NCBI GenBank assembly: GCA_031216915.1
Contig: CM062296.1
Span: 790,888,823 to 790,952,822, forward strand
From: Pictodentalium vernedei
Taxonomy: Eukaryota > Mollusca > Scaphopoda > Dentaliida > Dentaliidae
DNA: 64,000 nucleotides
Direction: 5' to 3'
Positions 54,596 to 64,000 of the stretch are shown one piece after another (position 1 is the first letter of the stretch; every line of letters begins with the position of its first letter). Under the pieces are notes generated by a model that saw only the letters and a program-made list of their open reading frames with translations, was not told where the DNA came from and searched no databases. The position numbers were made by a program, and so were the translations under genes.

Positions 54596-57500
54596 TTGAA
54601 AGAATATTGATCAATTGTTTTAAGAGGAAGTCTTCCTCTGACCTTATTATCATTCTATATGTGGTCAGTGTACTCGCATTAACTCCTGTTCTGTATCGTA
54701 TGATTTCGATGACAATATGGGAAGCGTATGTCACGGTATGTTGTTGGGGATTTGGACACTCCGGTCCTTTCCCCGCAGGGTCACTCTACTTTATCAATTT
54801 CTATTTCAGACGATCAAGATTAGGGTGATGTATCTGTGATGTCTTCCAACAGTGTGCCTCCGTCGTCACAATTAATGAAGGGCTAGCGGAAAAGTGCTCA
54901 TGTAATACGCCAATTGCCTAAGAGGACCCTAGTAGGTTCGACGGCCTTTGACGTCCGCTAGCTCGCCCGGTGTAGCGTCCATTCACCGAATGGTTCGGCA
55001 GCCGGGTTCGTCTGTTGCGGTCTAGAAGGAATTTTGGGGTGATGCGAGCACTATAAAATTAACTTAATGCACACCCAGTGACGGCGGATCGGAGGGAGAA
55101 CGGAGGAAGCCTTTTAGTCCGGTTCATAGCTCGTTCCGGTCCATCCGGACGGCAAGCGAGAGAGGCCCCTCTCTCGTTCAACAACATCTGGCCCCAGATG
55201 TTGTGGTACAAATGTGTCGCTAGCAGAGCATACGTCCGTCGCTCGGGATGCTCCGTTGTATAGGCAGTCCGCTGAGACTGCTAAGGCTTCCTCTTCTCGT
55301 CAGCGCACACGACTGCACCTTGGCTGCGTGACCGCCGATATATTACCAGCTTCGCCGATCAAGGATTCTTCGGCGACCAGGTCACACCATCCGGCAGCCA
55401 GGGATTCGAGACCGATGGACTCCGGACGTTCGCATAGGAAAAGTATGCGGGAGCCATCTGATGCGGAGCTGCCCTCGGCGAAGCAGCGATAGACTGCGCC
55501 TCCGCAGGTCTCGACGCCGGACATTCTTGTGCACATAGCACAGCTTATCGCAGCATCCCAGCAGCCGACAGAAACTGTGTCGGATCGAGAATTATCCGAC
55601 AGCGCTGGGTCGGTAGCCGGGGACTCGAGGCCTGCAGACTCCGGACGTTCGCATAGGAAGTGTGCGGGAGTCAACGTACACGGAGCTTCCAGCGGCAATG
55701 CATCGTAAGTCCGCTACTGCACAGGCCTCGGGAACGGACGTGCTTTCCTTAATAGCACAGTTTATCGCAGCATCCCAGCTTCAACTGAATCTGTCGCATA
55801 TATTTTATCCGACGATGCTGGGTCGGGACGCTCCGCGGAAGCGGGTACGGACGTCCGAAAGTTTCATCCGGTCCGACGGGATACCGAAAGGGATTCGGAG
55901 GATTTCAAGCTTTCCCTTTCGGAACAACATATGCTGCGATGCCGGATAAGAAACTGATAGCGTCGGTGGACTTAGAAATTTTTGGTTCGGTTCAGGGACA
56001 TCGTCCCTCAGTTCCGACATAGTCCAATAATGTCACACAAACTTTCGAATTATTGAACGACGCTATATATATTATTATTTTATGCTTGCTATCCAAGCAT
56101 TTCTGGTTTCTTGTTCGAAGAGTTATGGAGATGTCTTTCAAAAGTGTGCCTCTGTCGTCATAGTTAATGAAGAGTTAGCGGCAATAAGTGCTCATGGAAT
56201 ATGTCTATCGCTTACGGAGTGACATTCGCTAGCTCACCCGGTGTAGCGTACATTCATCGAATGGTTCGGCTGCCGGGTTCGTCCGTTGCGGTCTAGGAAG
56301 GAGATTTGGGTGATGCGAGCACTTTAATTACTTTAGTACTCACCCAGTGACGGCAGATTGAGGACAGATCGGAGGAAGCCAACAACATAGGGGACCGCAT
56401 GTTGTGGTTCAGATATTTTACATTCGGAGCATATGTCCGTTGCTCGGGACGCTCCGTTATATTGACAGTCCGAGAGACTGTCTTTAATGCTTCCTCATCC
56501 TCACAGCAGGGCACACGACCGCACATTGGCTATGTGACCTCGAGTATCCGATCAGTTTCGGCATTCAGTGATTCCACAGCGAATAGGTCGCGCCATCCGG
56601 TAGCCAAGGGACACGAGGCCTATACACTCCGTTCGCTCGCATATTGGAAGTATGCACGGGGTAACGATCTCGGAGCTTCCTGCGGCAATGCATCGTAAGA
56701 CCGCTGCTCCTCAGGCCTCAGTGACGGACGTGCTATCCGAGTTAGCACAGTTGTTTCGCAGCATCCCAGCAATTGACAGTTTCTCGGTCTATTCAGGAAT
56801 TATCCGACGGCGCTGGGTCGGTGCGGTCCGCGGTTGCATCAAGCTACGGACGACCGAACGCTTTATAGGGTCCGACAGGATGGCGAAAGGGATTCGAAAG
56901 ATTTCGAGTTTTCCCTTTAGTAGTATCGGAAGATGCCTTTCATATCTTCTGGCATTTCTTCCAGTGATTATTTTTCGGACTTCATTGCTGCGATCTTGGA
57001 TAAGAGACTTATAGCGTCATTGGACTCGAATTTTTCGATCGGTACAGGGACTTTGTCCCTGACTTACCGACGCAGTCCAATATTGTCATTACAACATGTG
57101 TTTTATTTTTCGACGCTATATATTTATATATATATACAAGCCTGCTACTAAGCATGATAGTTTAGTTTCTTGTCCGCGTGGCTCATTTCTGCCATTTTAT
57201 CTTTTTTACAAATAGTTTATTTTGGCAGAGCAGGGCATACCGAGAGTTCATATGCGTCTAGACGGTGTGATTAAAGACTGCATATATTCTTTTTCGCCGT
57301 TTATGTCTTTTCCAATTTCAATGTTGGGAACGACATTATGTATAGTAGACTTAACTTAGATGCTTTATTATACGTAATCCGCCTTACTGAGGCGTTATCA
57401 TTACGTCTTCAAGAAAAGATTTACGGGATATTATTCTCAATGTAATTTCTTTTGAGGGCAGTAGTTTGTTCACGTATAACTCCGCCCTTCAGTGGCTGAT

Positions 57501-57625
57501 TGGAGTTGGTTAGACGTGATGCAGCCCTAGCTACATCCACGCGTGGATAGTAGGTTAAGAACTCTCTCAGAGTCGCTTCGTTCTCGGAGGAGCTTCTCTT
57601 CGACGGCAACTTTCCGGCAATCCAT
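54596..57625 (+). pseudogene. gag relic with repeated segments (copy D)
   Basis: Same succession of partial gag segments as in copy A, including the TTG at the start position (54596-54598) and the joins near 55612 and 56130. Many stops. The 68-nt loss near 56380 is private to D. Confidence 0.8.
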
Positions 57626-57629
57626 GAAT

Positions 57630-59526
57630 TGCTTGATTTATACATTCTCTTGTCTATCTAGTGTTACAAGAGATTCAGACTGGGGCAAACATTCGGTGGT
57701 TCACTCAGAGAGTGCCGCCGCAGTTGCCGGACCCGAGTGTGGCTGTTATGACGGTTGCCAGTCAAACAGATTGGGATTTATACTGATCCCTACGGATTCG
57801 AAGTGCCAGGGTCTTTGGGTTCCGCAGTCTTTTAGCTATCAGTTTAACTTCCGCGGAATAATGTTTTTTAGGCTTGCTTTATGTCATTGCATGAACATTA
57901 TTCAGAAACGCATGCCCAAATTCCTGTTCTTTAATTCGACAGTAGTGGCGTATCTCCGGAACCAGGGAGGCACTCTTTCGTTTCCGTTATTCAATTTAAT
58001 GGAAAGAATCCGTCTGTTGGTTATAGTACACCAAGTTCAGTTTTGGTCCGTCATATTCTGGGTCGTCTGATTGTTTTATCGCACTCCCGTTCTCTTACGG
58101 GTCGCTTGTTGCTGTCAGAATGGACTCTCAACAAGCAAGTATTCAATCAGATTTGCTATCTATGGGAGCGCCCAATGATGTTTTATTTATGACACAGCTT
58201 GCTAATCAATTGCAGACGTATGTGTTGGCTTGTCCAGATCTCTGAGCTAATACTGTTAACGCTCTATTGATCTATAGGACGGAATGATAGGATACGCGTA
58301 TCCTCCGGCGCTGTTGTTTTAGCAGGTATTGCTAAGATAAACAACCACAATACATTTCTGTTGATAGCATCTCTATCTTCACAGAGATCATGAGTAATTT
58401 ACTCTCTTGTCTACTGTGGATCTTAACGTGAAATCTTCCTCTATGTGAGGATCTTTTTTCACTGGGTAAATCGTGTCATCTTTATCACAACCAGCAAGGT
58501 CGCAACCTTCATGTATTCCATTGTGTGGTCCGTATTGCATTGTAAGCACTGTACTGGACGAGCTTTGGACGCGATTTCTTACTATAGGAGATCCTCTTCT
58601 TCGCTATTCTATGCGACTAAAGTGGAGGCTCTTCCGTCGTGGTGTAGGGATCATTATGTTCATATTGTTGATCCCTCCATACTACTCATTGCTATTTTTT
58701 AGTATACTTGTTTCACAAGATCTACTGCAGCCTGTTGTTATTTAGGTTATAGGTTTATGTTACCTCATACCTATGCACTCTACGATAGTTTACAATTGAG
58801 TCTTTTGTCTCTTTATCTAAGTCAGTTAGTAACTTTTTGATAAATAGACTTAGAATCTTTAGATTAAATTCCTATACGGATTTTAACTTCGGTTCTTATT
58901 TAGCTAAGTAATCATTTGAGCCTCTGGAAACAGTAGTTTTCAAATTCTGACCTTTTAGACAGTAATTCTGTTGGTTTCTCTTTTACTGTAGAGTCAGTGA
59001 GTTTCATGCACTATCGATGGATGATTTTCACTTTCATAGTTTCGGAATCAATACTTCCGTTACTATTTAGGTTGGATTGTTGCATAAGAGTTAGGCTCCT
59101 ATTATCCGGAACCTATTATTTTAAGGTCCTTCCGTCTTCGTATGGGCATAGGCCTTTACTCTTTCCGGGTACAGTTTATGTATTTATAAACAGATATCTG
59201 TTTATTACAAGGGCGTAAGCTTCTTCTGTCTTTGATGTCTAGTAGAAGGACGTTACGCTCCATTTTATTGTTAATGGATTCTATTTACTAGCGTACTGCT
59301 TATGGTATATCATTGGCTTAGCAGTTGTGCTTAAGATTTCGGCTCATGAAGTAAGAGTTCTTCTACTTCTTGGGCTTACATTAATAGTGTTGCTATTATA
59401 GATTTTTGAAGGCTGCTCATTGCGCTCAGCCATCCATTCATGAATTTTATCTCAGAAATATCTAGTCCATTTCTGGAGGCCTCTATTGTTAGGTCTATTA
59501 TCTACTGCTCAGAATGTCATTCACTT
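57630..59526 (+). pseudogene. RNase H and tyrosine recombinase relics (copy D)
   Basis: RNase H sequence starts at the shared deletion join (about 57630). The YR relic begins near 58556 and ends near 59526. Both are broken by indels that are mostly the same as in A. The RT polymerase domain is absent. Confidence 0.8.
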
Positions 59527-60117
59527 AACAGTTGCTACTATAGCTAGGTAGGCTGTCTGTTTCGGCAGTGTCTCCGTTCGGCTGCCCTCTTCGCTCTGGG
59601 CTATTTGACCCAGGGCAAGAAAAAGGGGGGGGAGGGAGGGTGTTCCCTTGGGTCACCTGTTTTTACTATGAAAACAAGGGGATACCTCCTCCGGAGTTAG
59701 TAATTCTGAGCTGTTATTGGGATGGTTATTTAGTGAGAAGTTTAAGTTTATAAAATTCATTCAAGTCTTAGTTTTTAAAGTATAGCTTTTGAATATTGCA
59801 TATGTCAACGGACATGATTATGCAATTCTCACACACTTTTAGGAGTATAAGAGTCTCTATTCTCTAGACTTACTTTATTATTGGCTTACTTTAAAAATTA
59901 TTAGTATAAGGATTATTGGATATTAATAGAGTACATGGATGTATGAAGCTCAATTTTTGGAAGGTGTTGTATCTTTCTAATTTATCATAAATAAGAAGGA
60001 TACATGTAAGGCCTATTACTTCTTTTCCCTACAGGGGATGACTCTATTTTATTTTATTGAGCGTATTCCATTTTGCTCTATGTCCTTGGCCCTCCAGCCT
60101 TTTTACTATTCAGCTAT

Positions 60118-60199
60118 GTCTGGGTCATTGGTACAGTATAAAAATGTTAAAAAATTTATAGTAATTTATATATTTTTTATACTTACCAATGACCCAGAC
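60118..60199 (+). repeat. DIRS internal complementary region (copy D)
   Basis: Complete, like those of A, B and C. Its preservation in a coding-dead copy suggests it is needed in cis. Confidence 0.9.
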
Positions 60200-60274
60200 G
60201 GGGATGGCCCTCCCAGGAGTTGGGAACTCTTGCCTCCCCGCTGAGTACATAGCGCTTACCAGGCACTGGTTATT

Positions 60275-60501
60275 AGAATGATAAATGGCGCCAATTTCGG
60301 AACGTCCTTGACACTGCGCATGCGCAGTAGGGGCGAAGTGTGGAGGGCCTTTCAGGACATGTTTTCTTTAGTTTTAGATGCAAATTTTGGGGATTGGGGG
60401 GCAAAATTTGTGTTTGGCCCTATATTTTAAGAGTTAGCACCAGCTATGTCTGGGTCATTGGTAAGTATAAAAAATATATAAATTACTATAAATTTTTTAA
60501 C
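60275..60501 (+). repeat. DIRS copy D right ITR
   Basis: Inverted match to 53502-53702, ending AAATTTTTTAAC. Confidence 0.9.
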
Positions 60502-61542
60502 TTTTCAGTTTTATTTCTTTTTGCTTATAATCTGTTCTTTTGAAGACAAACATAAGTTAGAGTTTCAGATAGTTTTTATGTCCTAATTGTTTTGTCACCT
60601 AACAGTAAATATAAGGGTTGCATTGAAATGGCGTAAGATAAACCACTTTTCTTAGGGCAGTTTCTCAAAATCACAAGGCGACTTTGATTTCGCCCAAACA
60701 TAGAAAATAGGCAAAGTGAGCAGTGCCAAGGTGAAGATATCGCCCACTTTGCCCTCTTTTCTGATCACTGATAGTAGTCCTCTATTGTGTCAAGAAGGGT
60801 CGCAGTTTTGTTTACAACAGAGTGTGCATTAATTAGGCACAGCTTCTGGTCAGAGGATTGCTAAGAATCGGTATGGTTTAATTTACACTTATAGTATTCT
60901 GAAAATTCAAAACTTCTGATGTGAATTGTCTAATTCATCGTAATTGCTGTAGGTGGCTGTCAATTAGTATTCACTTGGGTTGTTAACACTAGTTTTTATG
61001 CATACAGTGTTTGTCATTTCTGTCCATCCGTCTGTCTCTCAGAAATATTTTCGTGTGCTCCATAACTTTGAGATGCTTCGTTGGATTTTGTTGAAACCTG
61101 ACAATCATGTTGCTTATGGAGAGACGATGTGTTGTACACAAAAAATTTTTTTGTTTGATGCAGGTCAAGGTCACAGATCAAGGTCATTGTTCATTATTAG
61201 TCTTGTTCTCTTCAGTAGCCAAGACCTCATGTATTAGCCTATGCTGAAAATAATAAAACTGTTGTGTGCACAAAAGTTGATATGACTGCAGGGATTTAAA
61301 TGATGGAGACTTTCTGCCACAGAGGGGTACATTATAATACAAACATATACTCGGAATTAAATTATAACAATTGACGTGAATTATCTGTCACTTTATCAGT
61401 TTATGAATGTGGGATGGGCATGTTAAGTTTAACTCTGATAAAGTAACAGATAATTTATTTCCATTGTATTTGAACAAAACAACTATTCTTTTGACTGCTA
61501 AAAATAATCTCGCACTCTTGGCCACTGTCAATAAAATGGTAT
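60502..61542. other. Spacer between DIRS copies D and E
   Basis: 60980-61250 contains a decayed repeat with CAGGTCAAGGTCACAGATCA, related to the 39940-40760 array. A foldback with AATTATCTGTCACTTTATCA and complement spans about 61379-61456. No gene seen. Confidence 0.45.
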
Positions 61543-61746
61543 ATTTTTATACTGTACCAATGACCCAGACATAGCTGCTGGTGCTAACTCTTAAAAATCT
61601 AGGGCCAAACACAAATTTTGCCCCCCAATCCCCAAAATTTGCATCTAAAACCAAAAGAAATCATGTCCTGAAGGACCTCCATACTTTGCCCTTACTGCGC
61701 ATGCGCAGTGTCAAGGACGTTCCGAAAATGGCGCCAATTATCATTC
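61543..61746 (+). repeat. DIRS copy E left ITR
   Basis: Starts ATTTTTATACTGTACC and has the CTGCGCATGCGCAG palindrome. A CTG duplication (AGCTGCTGGTGC) is private to this copy. Confidence 0.9.
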
Positions 61747-62401
61747 TCTGTTTGGCCCTTCATCAGTCAACATCTCACTGATCTTTGTGCTTGCAAATCT
61801 CAGTTTAAAGGATGCCAGACACGTAATTATTGGAGAAATGGTGATTCTAATGGGGATGTAGAAGGAGGAGAGGAAAAAGGAGTGACAAAAAATAATCAGG
61901 GCTGTACTTAAAATTTTTTATGAAATTATGTTAAGTTGCCTATTTTCGAGGCAATGGCCTGTTGTTGTCATTCTTGCTATAAAGTTGCACTGCTTATTCA
62001 GTGTTTCCTCTCCCCTGGTCTTCTAAGTCCCCCCTTGCTATTCTCCCATGCTTTTGGCATATTTTTGAGAAAGATCATTTCTAAATTCTCTTGGGAGAAT
62101 TAGCTTGGTTACAGAATGAATTCTGTTATTTTCCCCATGTTTACGTTTTCACCCATGGGTGTATAAACGTTGTGTTCTGCATCTACCATCTGATGTTCTG
62201 CAGATTCTCCCCTGGGAGTCTCTGTTTTGCATCAGATAGTGTGTAATTTTGATGACTGATTTCGGGCCAGTATTGTCAGTGCCTGGAGTCATCTTTCTGG
62301 TGTTTTTACACTGTTTTTTTACATTGGCAACAGTCTCTTTTGAGGGGGGCTGTTTGCCTTTGGAGTAGTTTATCTCACTATAAGATACATTATTATTATC
62401 C

Positions 62402-62593
62402 GTAAGTGTTGCATTAATTATTTAATATAATTTTAAAATTTTTGACCACACTTAGCCTTGGGATCCATTGGGGCTCAACGTTACTTTTCAGAAACTTGGG
62501 CGTCGCTGAAAAAATATTTTTCAAAAATTATTTTGATTTTCAATTGTTTTTTCAATATTAATGGATCATGTTATTATGTATCTTTGTGTTTAG
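62402..62593 (+). promoter_or_regulatory. Putative 5' UTR intron (copy E)
   Basis: GTAAGTG donor and TTTAG acceptor, 192 nt, with the T-rich tract conserved. Confidence 0.55.
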
Positions 62594-62634
62594 GGGTTTG
62601 TGCGAGTACTAGGACTTGTTGTTCACTTTTCATA

Positions 62635-64000
62635 ATGAAAGGATATTGTTCAAATTGTAATAGGAAGAAATCTTCCTCTGACTTTCATGATCATTGTATT
62701 AATTGTAGTCAGTGTACTCGCACTAATCCCTGTTCAATATGTCAATATTGGGATGTCAAACATTGGAAACGTGCGTCACGATATGTTGTTAGTGGAGAAA
62801 GGGCTATGCCGGTTCTTTCTCCGCAGGGTCACTCTACTCTATCAGTTTCTATTTCAGAGGAACAAGAACAGGGTGATGTTTCTATGTTATCTTCCGCAAG
62901 TGCGCTTCCGTCGTCACAAATGAATACAGAGCTAGCGGCAAAAGTGCTCATGGACATAAGACAAATGTCGTCCACTAGCTCGCCTGGTGTAGCGTCCATT
63001 CACCGAATGGTTCGGCAGCCGGGTTCATCCGATGCGGTCAAGGAGGAAATGTTGGGTGATGTGAGCACTATAAACATTCAACGTGCACACCCAGTGACGG
63101 CGGATAGTAGGAGAGATTGGAGGAAGCCTTCGAGTCCGGTTCCTAGCTCGTCCAGGTCCAGCCAGGCCGCGAGCGAGAGAGGCCCCTCTCTCGTACAACA
63201 ACATCTGGGACCAGATGGTGTGGTACAAAATGTGTCGCAAGCGGAGCACATGTCCGTCGCTCAGGACGCTCCGTTGTATAGGCAGTCCGCTGAGACTGCT
63301 CAGGCTTCTTCCTCTCACCAGCGCACACGACCGCACCTTGGCTACATGACCGCGGATATTCTACCAGCTTCGCCGATCAGGGATTCTTCGGCGACCAGGT
63401 CACGCCATCCGGTAGCCAGGGACACGAGGCCGGTTGACTCCGGACGTTCGCATAGGAAGAGTATGCGGGAGTCACCAGATGCGGAGCTGCCCTCAGCGAA
63501 GCAGCGAAAGACTGCACCTCCGCAGGCCTCGATGTCGGACGTGCTTGTTCAAATAGCACAACTTATCGCAGCATCCCAGCAACCGACAGAAACGGTGTCG
63601 GATCGGGAATTATCCGACGGCGCTGGGTCGGTACGCTCCGCCGAAGCATCGGGTGCGGACGACCGGGAGCATCATGAGGTCCGACCGGATGGTGAAAGGG
63701 ATACGGATGACTTGGAGCTATCCCTTTCAGAACAACATAAAGCTGCTGTGGACTTCATCCGGCGCTTTCTTCCTCAGGTTGTTCCATCGGGCCAGACTGC
63801 TGCGGTACCGGACAAGAGAATTATAGCGTCATTGGACACTGATTTCTTTGAGCGGTTCAGGGACATCGCTCCCGAGTTTCCGTCTCAGTCCAATAATGTC
63901 ACAAGAACATTTGAATTATTGAACGACGCTATATTCAAACTTGCTTCCAAAACAGGAAAAGCGGGTTTCTTGTCCGCCAATGCTCTTAACCTGCCTTTCA
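62635..64000 (+). CDS. DIRS gag-like ORF (copy E), 5' part
   Basis: 455 codons from ATG 62635 run open to the window edge. The N-terminal Cys/His cluster is complete, and AGG stands where copy B has its TGA. The Ser/Gln/Arg-rich region and the start of the ordered centre follow (FELLNDAIFKLASKTGKAGF near the end). The rest of gag, RT and YR lie outside. It differs from B and C by scattered substitutions, consistent with a functional frame. Confidence 0.85.
   Translation, partial: MKGYCSNCNRKKSSSDFHDHCINCSQCTRTNPCSICQYWDVKHWKRASRYVVSGERAMPVLSPQGHSTLSVSISEEQEQGDVSMLSSASALPSSQMNTELAAKVLMDIRQMSSTSSPGVASIHRMVRQPGSSDAVKEEMLGDVSTINIQRAHPVTADSRRDWRKPSSPVPSSSRSSQAASERGPSLVQQHLGPDGVVQNVSQAEHMSVAQDAPLYRQSAETAQASSSHQRTRPHLGYMTADILPASPIRDSSATRSRHPVARDTRPVDSGRSHRKSMRESPDAELPSAKQRKTAPPQASMSDVLVQIAQLIAASQQPTETVSDRELSDGAGSVRSAEASGADDREHHEVRPDGERDTDDLELSLSEQHKAAVDFIRRFLPQVVPSGQTAAVPDKRIIASLDTDFFERFRDIAPEFPSQSNNVTRTFELLNDAIFKLASKTGKAGFLSANALNLPF

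Larger units (their letters stand above)
53502..60501 (+). mobile_element. DIRS retrotransposon copy D (RT-less, non-autonomous)
   Basis: A 7,000-bp near-duplicate of copy A. It has left ITR (53502-53702), putative intron (54365-54556), gag relics (54596-57625), RNase H relic (about 57630-58600), YR relic (about 58556-59526), G-run (near 59624), ICR (60118-60199) and right ITR (60275-60501). It shares A's lost gag start, gag repeats and RT deletion. It differs by a ~68-nt deletion near 56380 and scattered substitutions. Left and right flanks are unrelated to those of A, so it arose by a separate insertion. Confidence 0.9.
61543..64000 (+). mobile_element. DIRS copy E, cut by window edge
   Basis: Left ITR 61543-61746, 5' UTR with putative intron 62402-62593, and gag from ATG 62635 with no stop up to the end. 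The left ITR variant resembles the right ITR of copy C. No lesion is visible in the part present, so this may be the autonomous source copy or close to it. Confidence 0.88.

Noticed and set aside
43322..64000. Search for the next DNM1L exon (effector domain)
   Set aside because: No acceptor-flanked frame with the expected Lys-Ser-Tyr-Phe or Leu-Leu-Asp-Asp-Leu type sequence was found by eye; a translated search is needed.

Overview
The window is eukaryotic and dominated by transposable elements. It holds spliceosomal exon signals, a tRNA-derived SINE, non-LTR retrotransposon remnants, many foldback elements flanked by TTAA or TA, and several DIRS-type tyrosine-recombinase retrotransposons. 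The dispersed repeat classes (tandem units built around 'aaggtcaaggtcacag', a GTCC-microsatellite-linked 336-bp array, V-type SINEs with 'aagacacttaatcc') fit a marine invertebrate, most likely a bivalve mollusc. That assignment rests on remembered repeat types, not on a search.

Layout. 1-668: fragment of an RT-less DIRS derivative, cut at a TTAA. 2162-9234: DIRS copy A, coding-dead. 9274-13232: TTAA foldback elements and a piggyBac transposase fragment on the minus strand. 13233-20347: DIRS copy B, nearly intact. 20348-27074: DIRS copy C, broken, lacking its left end and fused directly to B. 27857-33318: a TA-flanked, pogo-like non-autonomous element with tandem GGTCTCTCAAGACAG units, interrupted by a jockey-like LINE and an ORF1-like block. 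34130-43321: two exons of a host gene I recognise as DNM1L (Drp1, the mitochondrial/peroxisomal fission dynamin), split by a ~9-kb intron full of SINEs, a hAT-like MITE, a TA-flanked MITE and tandem arrays. 43322-53501: intronic or intergenic repeats, including a MULE-type transposase scrap, a 336-bp tandem array and a minus-strand CR1/L2-like LINE remnant. 53502-60501: DIRS copy D, a near-duplicate of A. 61543-64000: DIRS copy E, cut by the window edge with its gag frame still open.

How the DIRS parts fit together. Each complete copy has ~200-bp inverted terminal repeats, a 5' UTR with a conserved ~192-nt putative intron, gag (N-terminal Cys/His cluster, C-terminal Arg/Gly tail), RT-RNase H, tyrosine recombinase (YR), a G-run behind a small hairpin, and an internal complementary region (ICR). 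The ICR is the reverse complement of the two element ends joined head to tail, as expected for replication through a circle. RT and YR have no plausible ATG of their own. The YR frame is the gag frame, and in B it stays open through the whole RT-RNase H region except for one TGA next to YR.

The main discovery candidate is the A/D/1-668 lineage. All three share the same ~1.3-kb deletion that removes the gag tail and the RT polymerase domain, and A and D also share repeated gag segments. Yet A and D keep full termini and ICR, sit in unrelated flanks, resemble each other closely and match the autonomous copy in length (about 7.0-7.1 kb). This looks like a non-autonomous DIRS parasite mobilised in trans.
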